From PHAA01 sp964584415 (GTDB taxonomy: Bacteria > Bacillota > Syntrophomonadia > Syntrophomonadales > Syntrophomonadaceae): DNA of 30,548 nucleotides. A program made the translations under genes and the position numbers. Below are positions 15,745-23,567 of the stretch, one piece after another. The DNA lies in NCBI GenBank assembly GCA_964584415.1, contig CAZOZX010000014.1, positions 1-30,548 on the forward strand, given 5' to 3'. The notes under the pieces were generated by a model, which saw only the letters and a program-made list of their open reading frames with translations, had not been told where the DNA came from and searched no databases. Every line of letters starts with the position of its first letter. Positions within the stretch are counted from its first letter, which is position 1.

Positions 15745-17178
15745 ATGCGCAAGTATGTGGTATCAGTAGCAGTATTCCTATTCTTATTTATGAACACCGG
15801 CTCAGCATCGGCTGAAATCTACTCTGATTCTCCCACCGTGACATTCTCAGGTGGTCAGCGGACTGTGAACCTGGTCAGGGCTGATCTGAATGATCCATCC
15901 ATTAAGGTCGAAGCGGCAATAGCCCAGAATCAGATCGGCCGGGCGGATGACTTGAAAAATATCGCCGAGCAATTGGCTACTGCTAATAAAGAAGTTATTG
16001 CTGCTATAAACGGCACCTATTTCAGTGCTTATAATGGTTATCCTGTGCCATGGAACACCATCCAGAAGCAGGGTGAATTCATTCACATCGGTAATATTGG
16101 CTCAGTCATCGGTTTCAGCGACAGCAACCAGGCTCGGATAGAGAGTATGTATATAAGCATAAAAGGCAGCACGAATGGCAAATGGACTTGGCCGAATGAC
16201 TGGTATGCCTGGGGTTTTAACCATATGCGCGAAGAACCGGAGGCGGTAGTGATATTTACACTGGCTTATGGCACGACTACCGGACCCCATGATAAAGTTT
16301 CGGTAGTAGTAAGAAATGGAGTGATTACCGATATACATACAGGCGAAGCAATGATCCCCGCGGACGGCTTTACAATTGTTGTGGGAGACAGAAGCATTAT
16401 GAACCGGTTTAAGGTCGGTAATCGCATAGCATACCGGGTCGATACCAGCTGTTTGCAGCCTTACACCCAGCAAGCCGGGGCCAGATTGGATTGGAGTAAT
16501 ATGAAGACAACCATCGGTGCCGGTCCTACGGTGCTGAAAAACGGCGTGGTAACGGCTGATGCCGAGGCAGAAGGATTCTGGGAATCCAAAATTGTTACCG
16601 ACCGCTATCAACGGAGTTTCGCCGGAATAACTGCTGCTAATACCCTGATAATCGGCACCGTCTCCAACGTGACTGTTCGAGAACTGGGTGAGATCGCCCA
16701 AAAACTAAACTGTTTGGATGCTATGGCTCTCGATAGCGGTGCTTCGTCCTCACTTTATTACCGGGGCCGATATCTTACCACACCTGGCCGACAGCTAAGC
16801 AATGCACTTGTCATCACCAAGGTCAAAAGTCCACCGATCAAATTGATGGTAAATAGAAAAGAGCTGCAATGTGATACCGATCCGTTCATAAAGGATGGAC
16901 GCACCATGGTTCCCATGAGGATAATATTCGAACAACTCGGTATAATACCCATGTATAATCCGGTAGACAGGACCATAACTGCATCAAAGGGCTCTACAAA
17001 TCTCAAACTCCAGATCAACAACAATATCGCGTGGGTCAATGGCAATGCGAATCAATTAGAAGTTCCGGCCATGCTGTACAATAACCGCACTTATGTGCCG
17101 GTTCGATTCATAACGGAGTTGTTCAACGGCAGCGTGGAATGGGATGCTGCCAAAAATATGGTTGTACTGACTATATGA
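15745..17178 (+). CDS. Secreted phosphodiester glycosidase (NAGPA domain) with stalk domain
   Basis: The 477-residue protein has a signal peptide ending near GSASA (residue 23). Residues about 40-355 match the NAGPA family (phosphodiester glycosidase, alpha-N-acetylglucosaminidase-like): AAINGTYFSAYNGYP, KTTIGAGPTVLKNGV and the C-terminal ALDSGASSSLYYRGRYL followed by SNALVI are characteristic. Bacterial members act on wall or envelope polysaccharide; the exact substrate is unknown here. Residues about 360-477 form a copper-amine-oxidase-N stalk domain with two half-repeats (RTMVPMRIIFEQLG and RTYVPVRFITELFN), the same module as in the 12793-14568 gene. GGAGG precedes ATG 15745. A terminator follows. 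Confidence 0.9.
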   Translation: MRKYVVSVAVFLFLFMNTGSASAEIYSDSPTVTFSGGQRTVNLVRADLNDPSIKVEAAIAQNQIGRADDLKNIAEQLATANKEVIAAINGTYFSAYNGYPVPWNTIQKQGEFIHIGNIGSVIGFSDSNQARIESMYISIKGSTNGKWTWPNDWYAWGFNHMREEPEAVVIFTLAYGTTTGPHDKVSVVVRNGVITDIHTGEAMIPADGFTIVVGDRSIMNRFKVGNRIAYRVDTSCLQPYTQQAGARLDWSNMKTTIGAGPTVLKNGVVTADAEAEGFWESKIVTDRYQRSFAGITAANTLIIGTVSNVTVRELGEIAQKLNCLDAMALDSGASSSLYYRGRYLTTPGRQLSNALVITKVKSPPIKLMVNRKELQCDTDPFIKDGRTMVPMRIIFEQLGIIPMYNPVDRTITASKGSTNLKLQINNNIAWVNGNANQLEVPAMLYNNRTYVPVRFITELFNGSVEWDAAKNMVVLTI

Positions 17179-17224
17179 TGAGCCCGTGGCGTAGGTGAGC
17201 TAAGATGACTTCATAGAAAATAGT

Positions 17225-17255
17225 AATACCGGGATTTTAGGTCCCGGTATTTTTC
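17225..17255 (+). terminator. Terminator after the NAGPA gene
   Basis: AATACCGGG (17225-17233) pairs with CCCGGTATT (17243-17251), followed by TTT. Confidence 0.85.
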
Positions 17256-17292
17256 GCTTTTAACCATGATAAATATGCTTCTGCTTTATGAA

Positions 17293-18243
17293 TTAGTTCA
17301 AGGTAGCTGAGCCATAAATGGCGGTGTATTGCTGTTTAGCAGCGGCAGCCTGGGTGACACCGATGCTGCATTGGGGGCTTAGCAGGGAACAATGTTGGCT
17401 GCAGCCGGTGCAGAATAAATTGCTCAGGTACTGGGATAAGGTCACCAGGTCCGCGGTGGAACCAACGGCGGTTCCAGTAGATCCACTAATACTGGTGCTG
17501 CTGTTAGTAGTCTGAGCACTTATATTGCTGGATGTTGACGGTACGGTTGCAGCCACAGTGCTGGAATGTTTTTTACCGGATCCGCGCGTATTTGCAACCG
17601 TGCTGTTGGTGAGCATACTGTCGTCAACCGACCCGGATCGGCTATCTGGAGTCGCAGCGTCGCTGCTGCTTTGGATAGTTTCCTGAGTAGTCGGGATTAA
17701 AAGGGCAGCATTGGTTTGGTTGAAGCCCGTTTGCACAAAAATGAGACTCAGGGTCAATACCAGCGCCCCTAGATTTAGAGCGATCCTGCCAGGAGCGGGG
17801 CGGCCCGGAGACCTAAACATGCGGGGCACAGTATGGGCAAAAAATCCCCAATGTAATACCAGGTGCAGCCCGAACAAAACCAGGCAGCTATAGGACAGCC
17901 ATTTATGTAACCAAACGACAGTCTGGCTGACCACACCGGCACCAGGGAAGAGCACCACCGAGATCTGTATTCCGGTGATAATAATGGCAATCAGGGTTAT
18001 CAGGGAAACAGTGTTTAACAAGTAGAATAGTTTGGTTTTGGTCTTGACCTTTGGCTTAAATAGGTTCTTTGTGATGTTTTTTACCCAGGACCAGTTAAGG
18101 ATCATATGAAATATTATCAGAGCCCCGCTAGCCAGGCCGGCTATCTCATGAAAGCTGAATCCGGTTTCACGAGGATAGATCAATATAACAAACAAAACAG
18201 TCAGCAATATATCGAGAGCGAATTTTGTGAGCGTTTTATTCAT
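17293..18243 (-). CDS. DUF4405-type membrane protein with Ser/Thr linker and Cys-rich tail
   Basis: The 316-residue protein has about five hydrophobic segments in its first 175 residues, with His residues inside or near them (FHEIAG, IFHMILNW, LHKWLSY, LHLVLHWGFF), as in DUF4405/cytochrome b561-like proteins where His pairs bind heme. A low-complexity linker of about 90 residues rich in Ser, Thr and Ala follows, probably outside the membrane. The tail contains CTGCSQHCSLLSPQC, Cys278, 281, 285 and 292 (CX2CX3CX6C), a possible metal or iron-sulfur site. It starts at ATG 18243 after a G-rich ribosome binding site. A role in electron transfer across the membrane is inference. Convergent with the NAGPA gene. 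Confidence 0.78.
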   Translation of the reverse strand: MNKTLTKFALDILLTVLFVILIYPRETGFSFHEIAGLASGALIIFHMILNWSWVKNITKNLFKPKVKTKTKLFYLLNTVSLITLIAIIITGIQISVVLFPGAGVVSQTVVWLHKWLSYSCLVLFGLHLVLHWGFFAHTVPRMFRSPGRPAPGRIALNLGALVLTLSLIFVQTGFNQTNAALLIPTTQETIQSSSDAATPDSRSGSVDDSMLTNSTVANTRGSGKKHSSTVAATVPSTSSNISAQTTNSSTSISGSTGTAVGSTADLVTLSQYLSNLFCTGCSQHCSLLSPQCSIGVTQAAAAKQQYTAIYGSATLN

Positions 18244-18337
18244 ATGCGGTAACCCCCCCTATCTTAATAAATTTTGCATAAGTTTATTATGGGGAGTAGT
18301 TGTGATAATTCTGTGATGGTTTGATGAATAATGGATG

Positions 18338-18365
18338 AAAAAATCCGCCCATTATCCGGGCGGAT
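18338..18365 (-). terminator. Terminator of the CoA-transferase gene
   Basis: On the minus strand ATCCGCCC (18365-18358) pairs with GGGCGGAT (18350-18343) around a seven-base loop, followed by a T-run (18343-18338). It lies about 60 bases beyond the gene's stop. Confidence 0.88.
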
Positions 18366-18426
18366 GCTTATTGCCGGGGGGTTATGCACTTTCGGGTCAT
18401 CTGTGACTAACGATATTCTATTATGG

Positions 18427-19755
18427 TTATTTGTTGCTGTTACGCCAGACATGCATTTTTTGAGCTTCTTTGATCAGTTCGTCTCTTAAATCGGGATGGG
18501 CGATATTTATCAAGGCTTCAGCTCGCTGCCAGGTAGACCGTCCGGCCAGGTCGGCTATGCCGTATTCCGTGACAATACAATGGGTAAGGGAACGGGGGAC
18601 CGACACAATGGATCCCGGCAACAAGGTAGGAACGATACGGGATTTGAGACTCCCGTCCTTGTCGTGATAGGATGAATTACAGCATATAAATGAAAAGCCG
18701 TTCTCCGATAAATAAGCCCCGGTGGTAAAATCGAGCTGGCCGCCGGTGCCGCTGATCTGGCGGGCGCCGGAAGATTCTGAGGAGACCTGGCCAAACAAAT
18801 CAACTTCCAGGCAGGCATTTATAGATATGGTGTCGGGATTTTGGGCGATAAGTCTGGGGTTGTTGGTGTAGGCGGCCGGGTAGGTGATCAAGGAAGGATT
18901 GTAATTGAGCCAGTCGTATAGGAACTGACTCCCGGCTGCAAAGGCAAAAGTCGACTTGCCTTTATCCACTCCTTTTTTCCGGTTGGTAAGTTTTCCGGCC
19001 TCATGCAGATGATAAAAGGCATCGGCGAGCATTTCTGAATGACAACCCAGGTCTTTGATATCGGATTCAGCCAGCATAGTGCCCACCAAGTTAGGCAGGC
19101 CACCGATACCCAGCTGGATGCAAGCTCCATTGCGTATAAAAGGCACTATTTGTTCAGCGATCTTCTTGTCATTTTCGCTGGGAGACGCGGGTGGAATTAC
19201 TTCGACGGCTGATTCGGCTTCCACGATATAATCGACCTCGGAAATATGTATGACTTCGTCTGCTCCCCCCATAGCCCAGGGCAGCTTTTCGTTTACCTCA
19301 ACTACGACTTTCTTAGCTGCCTCAAGGGTGGTACGCCCGGTAGCACAAGCGCAGTGAAGATTGAAAAAGCCGTCTTTGCTCATCTTGGTGACCCTTAACA
19401 TAGCCACATCAACCTGGTCATGGATACTTTTTTGATAATTCAGAGCCTGGTTGCTGAAAACCATCGGTATATGAAAAGCCCGACCTCTATCATGCAGTTT
19501 GCGATCATAACCGGAAAAGTACCACCCATTTAGGGCAAATACTTTTCCTTCCGGATCAGCCTCGATGCAGGCTTGCGGACTTAGACTTAAAACTTGCCGA
19601 ATATTGATGTCTTTCAACTCTTCTTTGCGAAGTGACAAGGCCCGGTCAAGGGCTACCGGTTTGGAATGGCCGAAACCATAATCAATCCAATCCCCGCTCT
19701 TTACGACTTTTACAGCGGTTTCCGGGCTGACCAGTTTTGCTTGATATTCCTCCAT
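18427..19755 (-). CDS. Acetyl-CoA hydrolase/transferase family: likely butyryl-CoA:acetate CoA-transferase
   Basis: The 442-residue protein is a full-length family I CoA-transferase. The likely catalytic glutamate is Glu241 in CHSEMLAD, which forms the glutamyl-CoA intermediate in this family; the LGIGGLPN loop and GTGGQLDF motif also match. Such enzymes move CoA between butyryl-CoA (or 4-hydroxybutyryl-CoA) and acetate, fitting a butyrate-producing or butyrate-oxidising anaerobe; acyl specificity cannot be read from sequence. The first ATG (19755) is 19 bases from the only good ribosome binding site, AAGGAGG, so an ATT start at 19770 (adding five residues) is possible. The gamma-glutamylcyclotransferase-like gene is 62 bases upstream and may be co-transcribed. 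A terminator follows. Confidence 0.88.
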   Translation of the reverse strand: MEEYQAKLVSPETAVKVVKSGDWIDYGFGHSKPVALDRALSLRKEELKDINIRQVLSLSPQACIEADPEGKVFALNGWYFSGYDRKLHDRGRAFHIPMVFSNQALNYQKSIHDQVDVAMLRVTKMSKDGFFNLHCACATGRTTLEAAKKVVVEVNEKLPWAMGGADEVIHISEVDYIVEAESAVEVIPPASPSENDKKIAEQIVPFIRNGACIQLGIGGLPNLVGTMLAESDIKDLGCHSEMLADAFYHLHEAGKLTNRKKGVDKGKSTFAFAAGSQFLYDWLNYNPSLITYPAAYTNNPRLIAQNPDTISINACLEVDLFGQVSSESSGARQISGTGGQLDFTTGAYLSENGFSFICCNSSYHDKDGSLKSRIVPTLLPGSIVSVPRSLTHCIVTEYGIADLAGRSTWQRAEALINIAHPDLRDELIKEAQKMHVWRNSNK

Positions 19756-19817
19756 GTAAGTGATATTAATCCAGCCTCCTTAAATGTACTTTATCCAGGG
19801 GGATTTAAGCTGCCGAT

Positions 19818-20120
19818 TTAAACCATGATATATGCTAACACCGGCAGGATTTCACCGTTTTCCATTTCGACGTCGATGGTTTGTTGGGTGAAAAAAGCGT
19901 CGTTGTGGAGAAAATCCAGCTTAGCCAGCGAATCGACTTCATAAACTTCCCCCGGTACTCGATCGTTTTCATCAGCTGAGATGCCGTCCAAACCGCCGCC
20001 CAGGTGATATTTCTTATAGCCATTCGCAAAAGCTTTGCCAAGAAAAGGCTTGCCCTGAAGGTAATACTGGTTATAACGGCATCCGGTGGTTAAGCTGCCA
20101 TACACGAATACTTTGGCCAC
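19818..20120 (-). CDS. Gamma-glutamylcyclotransferase-like protein
   Basis: The 100-residue protein starts at GTG 20120 after GGGAGTG. It has the N-terminal YGSL motif (residues 7-10) and the GEVYEVDSLAKLD segment of the GGCT/AIG2-like fold, which binds gamma-glutamyl substrates. In active enzymes the next positions contain a conserved catalytic Glu (pattern LDxxEG); here the stretch reads LDFLHNDAFF, with no Glu at that place. Either it is a divergent member using other residues or it binds without catalysis. It is shorter than most relatives (110-150 residues). Confidence 0.7.
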   Translation of the reverse strand: MAKVFVYGSLTTGCRYNQYYLQGKPFLGKAFANGYKKYHLGGGLDGISADENDRVPGEVYEVDSLAKLDFLHNDAFFTQQTIDVEMENGEILPVLAYIMV

Positions 20121-20289
20121 TATGTAATCACACTCCCGTCAATCTTAGAAATATAGTTCGACCTTATTATTATACTAATGGACTTTAAGCACATAAAACA
20201 ATATTTTCAATTTTTCACCGTTTATAATCCATAAAGTTCTTCAACATAATCAATTTATTTTTACTGCATTGGGTGGAAAAAGTTTTTGC
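20121..20289. other. Intergenic, divergent promoter region
   Basis: No gene is seen in this AT-rich stretch between the minus-strand GGCT-like gene and the amtB leader. A sigma-54-like TGG...TTGCT pattern at 20274-20290 has an 11-base gap between GG and GC instead of 10, so I do not call it. Confidence 0.35.
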
Positions 20290-20318
20290 TTGCCGCCGGT
20301 TCGACAGCAAGATATACT
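20290..20318 (+). promoter_or_regulatory. Putative amtB promoter
   Basis: TTGCCG (20290-20295) and TATACT (20313-20318) are 17 bp apart. It lies just upstream of the hairpins of the amtB leader and gives a leader of nearly 200 nt. Confidence 0.5.
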
Positions 20319-20352
20319 ATGGATAATTACATATTGAAAAGGCCGATGAAGT

Positions 20353-20389
20353 CCTGATACCCGTCTCAGTGTGGGTATTGGGTTTTTTT
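20353..20389 (+). terminator. amtB leader terminator 1 (attenuator candidate)
   Basis: CCTGATACCC (20353-20362) pairs with GGGTATTGGG (20373-20382) in ten consecutive pairs including two G-U, followed by seven T. It lies inside the amtB leader, with no gene upstream on this strand that would need it. Confidence 0.8.
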
Positions 20390-20413
20390 GTTTTCTGAAC
20401 CGGTCACAGTTTC

Positions 20414-20435
20414 AAGGGCGAAGCGGCTCTTTTTT
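20414..20435 (+). terminator. amtB leader hairpin 2 with T-run
   Basis: AAGGGC (20414-20419) pairs with GCTCTT (20426-20431) around the hexaloop GAAGCG, followed by TTTT. It is weaker than the first hairpin and may act as a second attenuator or a protein-binding hairpin. Confidence 0.5.
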
Positions 20436-20516
20436 GGGTTGGGATTTTATGATCTTAATCTCAAAAAAGGGCCTTTATTTATATAAGAGCACAATAAAAA
20501 TTAGGAGGCATCTAAA

Positions 20517-21770
20517 TTGGATCTAATTAATGTGGGCGACCTGACCACCGCCATCAACACCATCTGGGTTTTGCTTTGTGCGGCCCTGGTCTTTTTAATG
20601 GAGGGAGGTTTTGCCTTCCTGGAAGCAGGATTCATAAGCGCCAAGAACTCGATAAACATAGTTATGAAAGTATTTACCGATTGTACAGTGGGGATGTTAA
20701 GTTATTGGGCGGTAGGCTTTGCGGTAATGTATGGATTGGATAAAGCGGGTATATTCGGGACTACTGGATTCTTCATCAGCGGCAATCTCGATCATATCAA
20801 GCTGGGGATACCTATTTATGCCTACTGGATTTTTCAGGCTGCCTTTGCCATGGCTATGGCTTCCATTGTATCCGGCGCGGTTGCCGAGCGGATGAAATTC
20901 GGTCCTTACATAATCTATACGGCCTTGGCCGCCGCCATTATTTACCCGGTGGCGGGTCATTGGGTGTGGGGCACAGGAGGGTGGCTGGCTAAACTTGGCA
21001 TGTTGGACTTTGCCGGCTCCTCAGCGGTACATGCGGTAGGGGGATGGAGTTCCCTGGCAGCGGTTACGGTTTTGGGAGCCCGTACCGGGAAATATAACGA
21101 AAAGGGCCAGGTAAATTTCTTGCCGCCGCATAACCTTCACTTGGCCTTTTTGGGAACCTTTATTCTATGGTTCGGCTGGTTTGGATTCAATGCCGGGAGT
21201 TCTTTATCGGGAATGGACCTGAATATCGGCCGTATCGTAGTAACTACCAACCTGGCGGCGGCAGCCGGAGGATTAGCAGCCACATTGTTCACCATGTTCA
21301 AGTACGGCAAGGCTGACCCCAGTATGGCGATGAATGGTTCCTTAGCCGGACTGGCTGCAATTACCGCTGGGACCGCTTTTGTCAGTCCGGTAAGTTCAGT
21401 AATCATAGGCGGGGTCGCCGGGGTGCTGGTGGTACTGGCGGTAAGCTTTTTCGATCGAATCCATGCCGACGATCCGGTGGGGGCGATAGCTGTTCATGGA
21501 GTAAATGGTTTTTGGGGGATTGTAGCGGTTGGTTTATTTGCTGAGAAGGGCGGGCTGTTTTACGGGGGAGGATTGCAACTTTTAGGGATTCAGACCCTGG
21601 GGGTTGTATCTGTATCCCTCTGGGCTTTCACCATGACCTACCTCATATTCACCGTACTGAAAAAAACTATGGGGATAAGAGTCTCAGTGGATGATGAGGT
21701 GGAAGGTTTGGATATGACCGAACACGGTATATCAGCTTATAGCCTGGTTTCCAGCCAAGATGCCAGCTAA
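20517..21770 (+). CDS. amtB: Ammonium transporter (Amt/MEP/Rh family)
   Basis: The 417-residue membrane protein conducts ammonium into the cell. It has the family's run of about eleven hydrophobic segments and both pore histidines: SAVHAVGGWSS (first) and DPVGAIAVHGVNGFWG (second). Other markers are FLEAGFISAKNSIN near the start and GSLAGLAAITAGTAFV. Start TTG 20517 follows AGGAGG by eight bases; the mature N-terminus begins on the outer face, and no cleavable signal is obvious. The PII gene follows, the classical amtB-glnK pairing in which PII plugs the transporter when nitrogen is ample. A leader with two hairpins suggests nitrogen-dependent attenuation. Confidence 0.97.
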   Translation: MDLINVGDLTTAINTIWVLLCAALVFLMEGGFAFLEAGFISAKNSINIVMKVFTDCTVGMLSYWAVGFAVMYGLDKAGIFGTTGFFISGNLDHIKLGIPIYAYWIFQAAFAMAMASIVSGAVAERMKFGPYIIYTALAAAIIYPVAGHWVWGTGGWLAKLGMLDFAGSSAVHAVGGWSSLAAVTVLGARTGKYNEKGQVNFLPPHNLHLAFLGTFILWFGWFGFNAGSSLSGMDLNIGRIVVTTNLAAAAGGLAATLFTMFKYGKADPSMAMNGSLAGLAAITAGTAFVSPVSSVIIGGVAGVLVVLAVSFFDRIHADDPVGAIAVHGVNGFWGIVAVGLFAEKGGLFYGGGLQLLGIQTLGVVSVSLWAFTMTYLIFTVLKKTMGIRVSVDDEVEGLDMTEHGISAYSLVSSQDAS

Positions 21771-21877
21771 TGCTTGGTCGTATCGTTGTATCTCCATATG
21801 CTGTATCATATACTTATTGAAATAGTACCCCAGATAATAGTCCAACCATACTTATTTTAATTTCAGGGGGGAAATCA

Positions 21878-22216
21878 TTGAAAAAAATAGAGGCAATCAT
21901 TAGACCAACCAAGTTTGAAGCCCTCAAGACTGCTCTTGACCAGGTAGGGGTAAGAGGTATGACGGTAATAGAGGTGAAAGGCCGGGGACTGCAAAAGGAG
22001 ACCGACCAGTATTACCGCGGGCAGAAGCATGTCATTGATTTGCATCCTAAAATCAAGGTAGAAATAGTATGCAGTGATGACTCAGTTGAGAAAATTATTT
22101 CAGCCATTCTGGGTGTTTGCCGTACCGGGAAAATAGGTGATGGTAAAATATTTATATATCCGGTTGAGAGAGCAATCCGTATCAGCACTCGTGAAGAGGG
22201 TGAATCTGCGCTATAA
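21878..22216 (+). CDS. glnK: Nitrogen regulatory PII protein, GlnK type, without Tyr51
   Basis: This 112-residue signal protein senses ATP/ADP and 2-oxoglutarate and controls AmtB. MKKIEAIIRPTKFE, Gln39 in the T-loop base, TGKIGDGKIFIYPVERAIRI and the C-terminal acidic tail are all typical. Start TTG 21878 follows AGGGGGGA. In enterobacterial GlnB/GlnK, Tyr51 on the T-loop is uridylylated; aligned without gaps from residue 1, this protein has His51 (YRGQKHVID), so that modification is impossible. Many Firmicutes lack the uridylyltransferase, so PII here probably signals by ligands only. It lies 107 bases after amtB and is probably co-transcribed. Confidence 0.95.
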   Translation: MKKIEAIIRPTKFEALKTALDQVGVRGMTVIEVKGRGLQKETDQYYRGQKHVIDLHPKIKVEIVCSDDSVEKIISAILGVCRTGKIGDGKIFIYPVERAIRISTREEGESAL

Positions 22217-22286
22217 ATCAGAGCGTAATATTCTTGAAAATGGTTTATCGGATTTGAAAATAGGTTAGTTCAGAGCAAACATCTAT

Positions 22287-22318
22287 ACCGGGGCGGTGCG
22301 GCCCCGGTTATTCATTTT
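22287..22318 (+). terminator. Terminator after glnK
   Basis: ACCGGGGC (22287-22294) and GCCCCGGT (22301-22308) form an 8-bp stem with a six-base loop, then TATTCATTTTT. Confidence 0.8.
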
Positions 22319-22460
22319 TAACCACCGAACAATCCTGGCAATATTTTCATGCCAAAATTTCATGACGCTATGGTATCGGGGAATCCCAACCAGCAGGGGA
22401 GTTCCAATGGTTGTTATCTTTATCAAAAATTCCAGTGCTTGATAATCCGTATAAACAAAA

Positions 22461-22489
22461 TTGTAGTATTAGCCAAAAAATTGTATATT
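22461..22489 (+). promoter_or_regulatory. Putative promoter in the 22.3-22.9 kb stretch
   Basis: TTGTAG (22461-22466) and TATATT (22484-22489) are 17 bp apart. It could drive the small reading frame at 22579 or give the gene at 22915 a leader of about 420 nt. Confidence 0.45.
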
Positions 22490-22578
22490 AATATTACTAA
22501 GACTATTTGATTGATTGAATCATTGAGCACCCGGGTAATGTAACATCTTCATTATGATGATGGAAAGGAAGGGTGACT

Positions 22579-22863
22579 GTGACTGGCAAAAGGATTAGTT
22601 CAAAATCCGTCCCGGTCCGTTCATGGTTCTGCATCTCGCATTTATCAGGCCGAGTTGCGGGGACTAACCGTCTTACCCCCAACCGCCTTCCACTAATATT
22701 TTTGCCAATGCTGTTTCCGAAACCCGTCCCGTTGGCCCTGTACAGCTCCTTGGCGGAGCGCAGGATTTTATTCAGTGATAACATCAGCATACCTAATCAA
22801 CGGGAATTAAGAGGACCACCCGCTTCTGTAACCACAACGCCTATTCTACTATCTGCCTGGTGA
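22579..22863 (+). CDS. Doubtful small reading frame, no recognised family
   Basis: GTG 22579 is six bases from AAGGAAGG, and a plausible promoter lies about 90 bases upstream. The 94-residue product is basic, Pro/Leu/Ser-rich and has no domain I know. The opposite strand is also open over 22503-22790 with a more protein-like composition (ILRSAKELYRANGTGFG) but a weak ribosome binding site. At most one is real, and the stretch may instead be non-coding or a decayed element. Confidence 0.25.
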   Translation: MTGKRISSKSVPVRSWFCISHLSGRVAGTNRLTPNRLPLIFLPMLFPKPVPLALYSSLAERRILFSDNISIPNQRELRGPPASVTTTPILLSAW

Positions 22864-22914
22864 AACTCTTGAATTTTGGACGCAAAAAGGATTAATAAAA
22901 GGGAGGGATAGGAA

Positions 22915-23514
22915 ATGCAGAGTAAAGCAAGACAGGAGAAAGCTGTAAGAAAGGAGCTCAGCGAGGTAAGTCTCGAGATTAAAAAACGCATATCCCGGCT
23001 CGATAAGTTATCGGAAGAGTTGGAACAGGGTTTTGGCGATCTGGAGAAAAACTTGAATGAAAAATATGCCCTGATACAGCCCAAAATTAATGATCCTGAG
23101 ATGAAAGGTGTAAAAGCCTGGGATTATGTCTGGGGGATAGTATTGGATACGGTTGAAGGAATGGGCATTAAAGTTAAAACCGGTCCTAACATAAATCAAA
23201 AGGCGTTGAAAGAAACCCTGCAGGCGAGGCAGACCTCCTTGAAAGGCGAACATGATGTAGCCAGTATGTCAGGGCGGGAAGTATGGTCGGTGGTTTGGAA
23301 CGGAGTCTGGAACGATCTATGGACTTCGATTGACAAATTCCATAACCAGGCGTCTGAGGAGATCAATAAATTAAATGATGAGCTGCAGGAGTTACTGGCC
23401 AAGCAGGGAGAACTCCGGAAAAAACAGCAGGACCTGCACCATTCGCTGGAAGGCAGTTTTAATGCGGTCAGGGGAATGTTCGATAACATGTTCAAATCCA
23501 AACCCAAGGCATAG
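22915..23514 (+). CDS. Coiled-coil protein with tryptophan-rich segments, unknown function
   Basis: The 199-residue soluble protein starts at ATG 22915 after GGGAGGG. Residues about 5-55 and 140-180 are highly charged helices with heptad-like spacing (SEVSLEIKKRISRLDKLSEE; LNDELQELLAKQGELRKKQQ), so it is probably two coiled coils joined by a middle part. That middle carries WDYVWGIVLDTVEGMG and VWSVVWNGVWNDLWTSIDKF, two tryptophan-spaced segments that look amphipathic and may bind membrane or a partner. It lacks a signal peptide. I do not recognise the family. A strong terminator separates it from the ABC operon. Confidence 0.82.
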   Translation: MQSKARQEKAVRKELSEVSLEIKKRISRLDKLSEELEQGFGDLEKNLNEKYALIQPKINDPEMKGVKAWDYVWGIVLDTVEGMGIKVKTGPNINQKALKETLQARQTSLKGEHDVASMSGREVWSVVWNGVWNDLWTSIDKFHNQASEEINKLNDELQELLAKQGELRKKQQDLHHSLEGSFNAVRGMFDNMFKSKPKA

Positions 23515-23567
23515 GATTTCTGGATTTAACTCAAAGCAACATAAAATTGACATCATAAATTTTCACC

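Noticed and set aside
20274..20290. Sigma-54 promoter before amtB (TGG...TTGCT)
   Set aside because: GG and GC are 11 bases apart instead of the required 10, and the CAC part of the consensus is missing; the sigma-A-like pair at 20290-20318 fits better.
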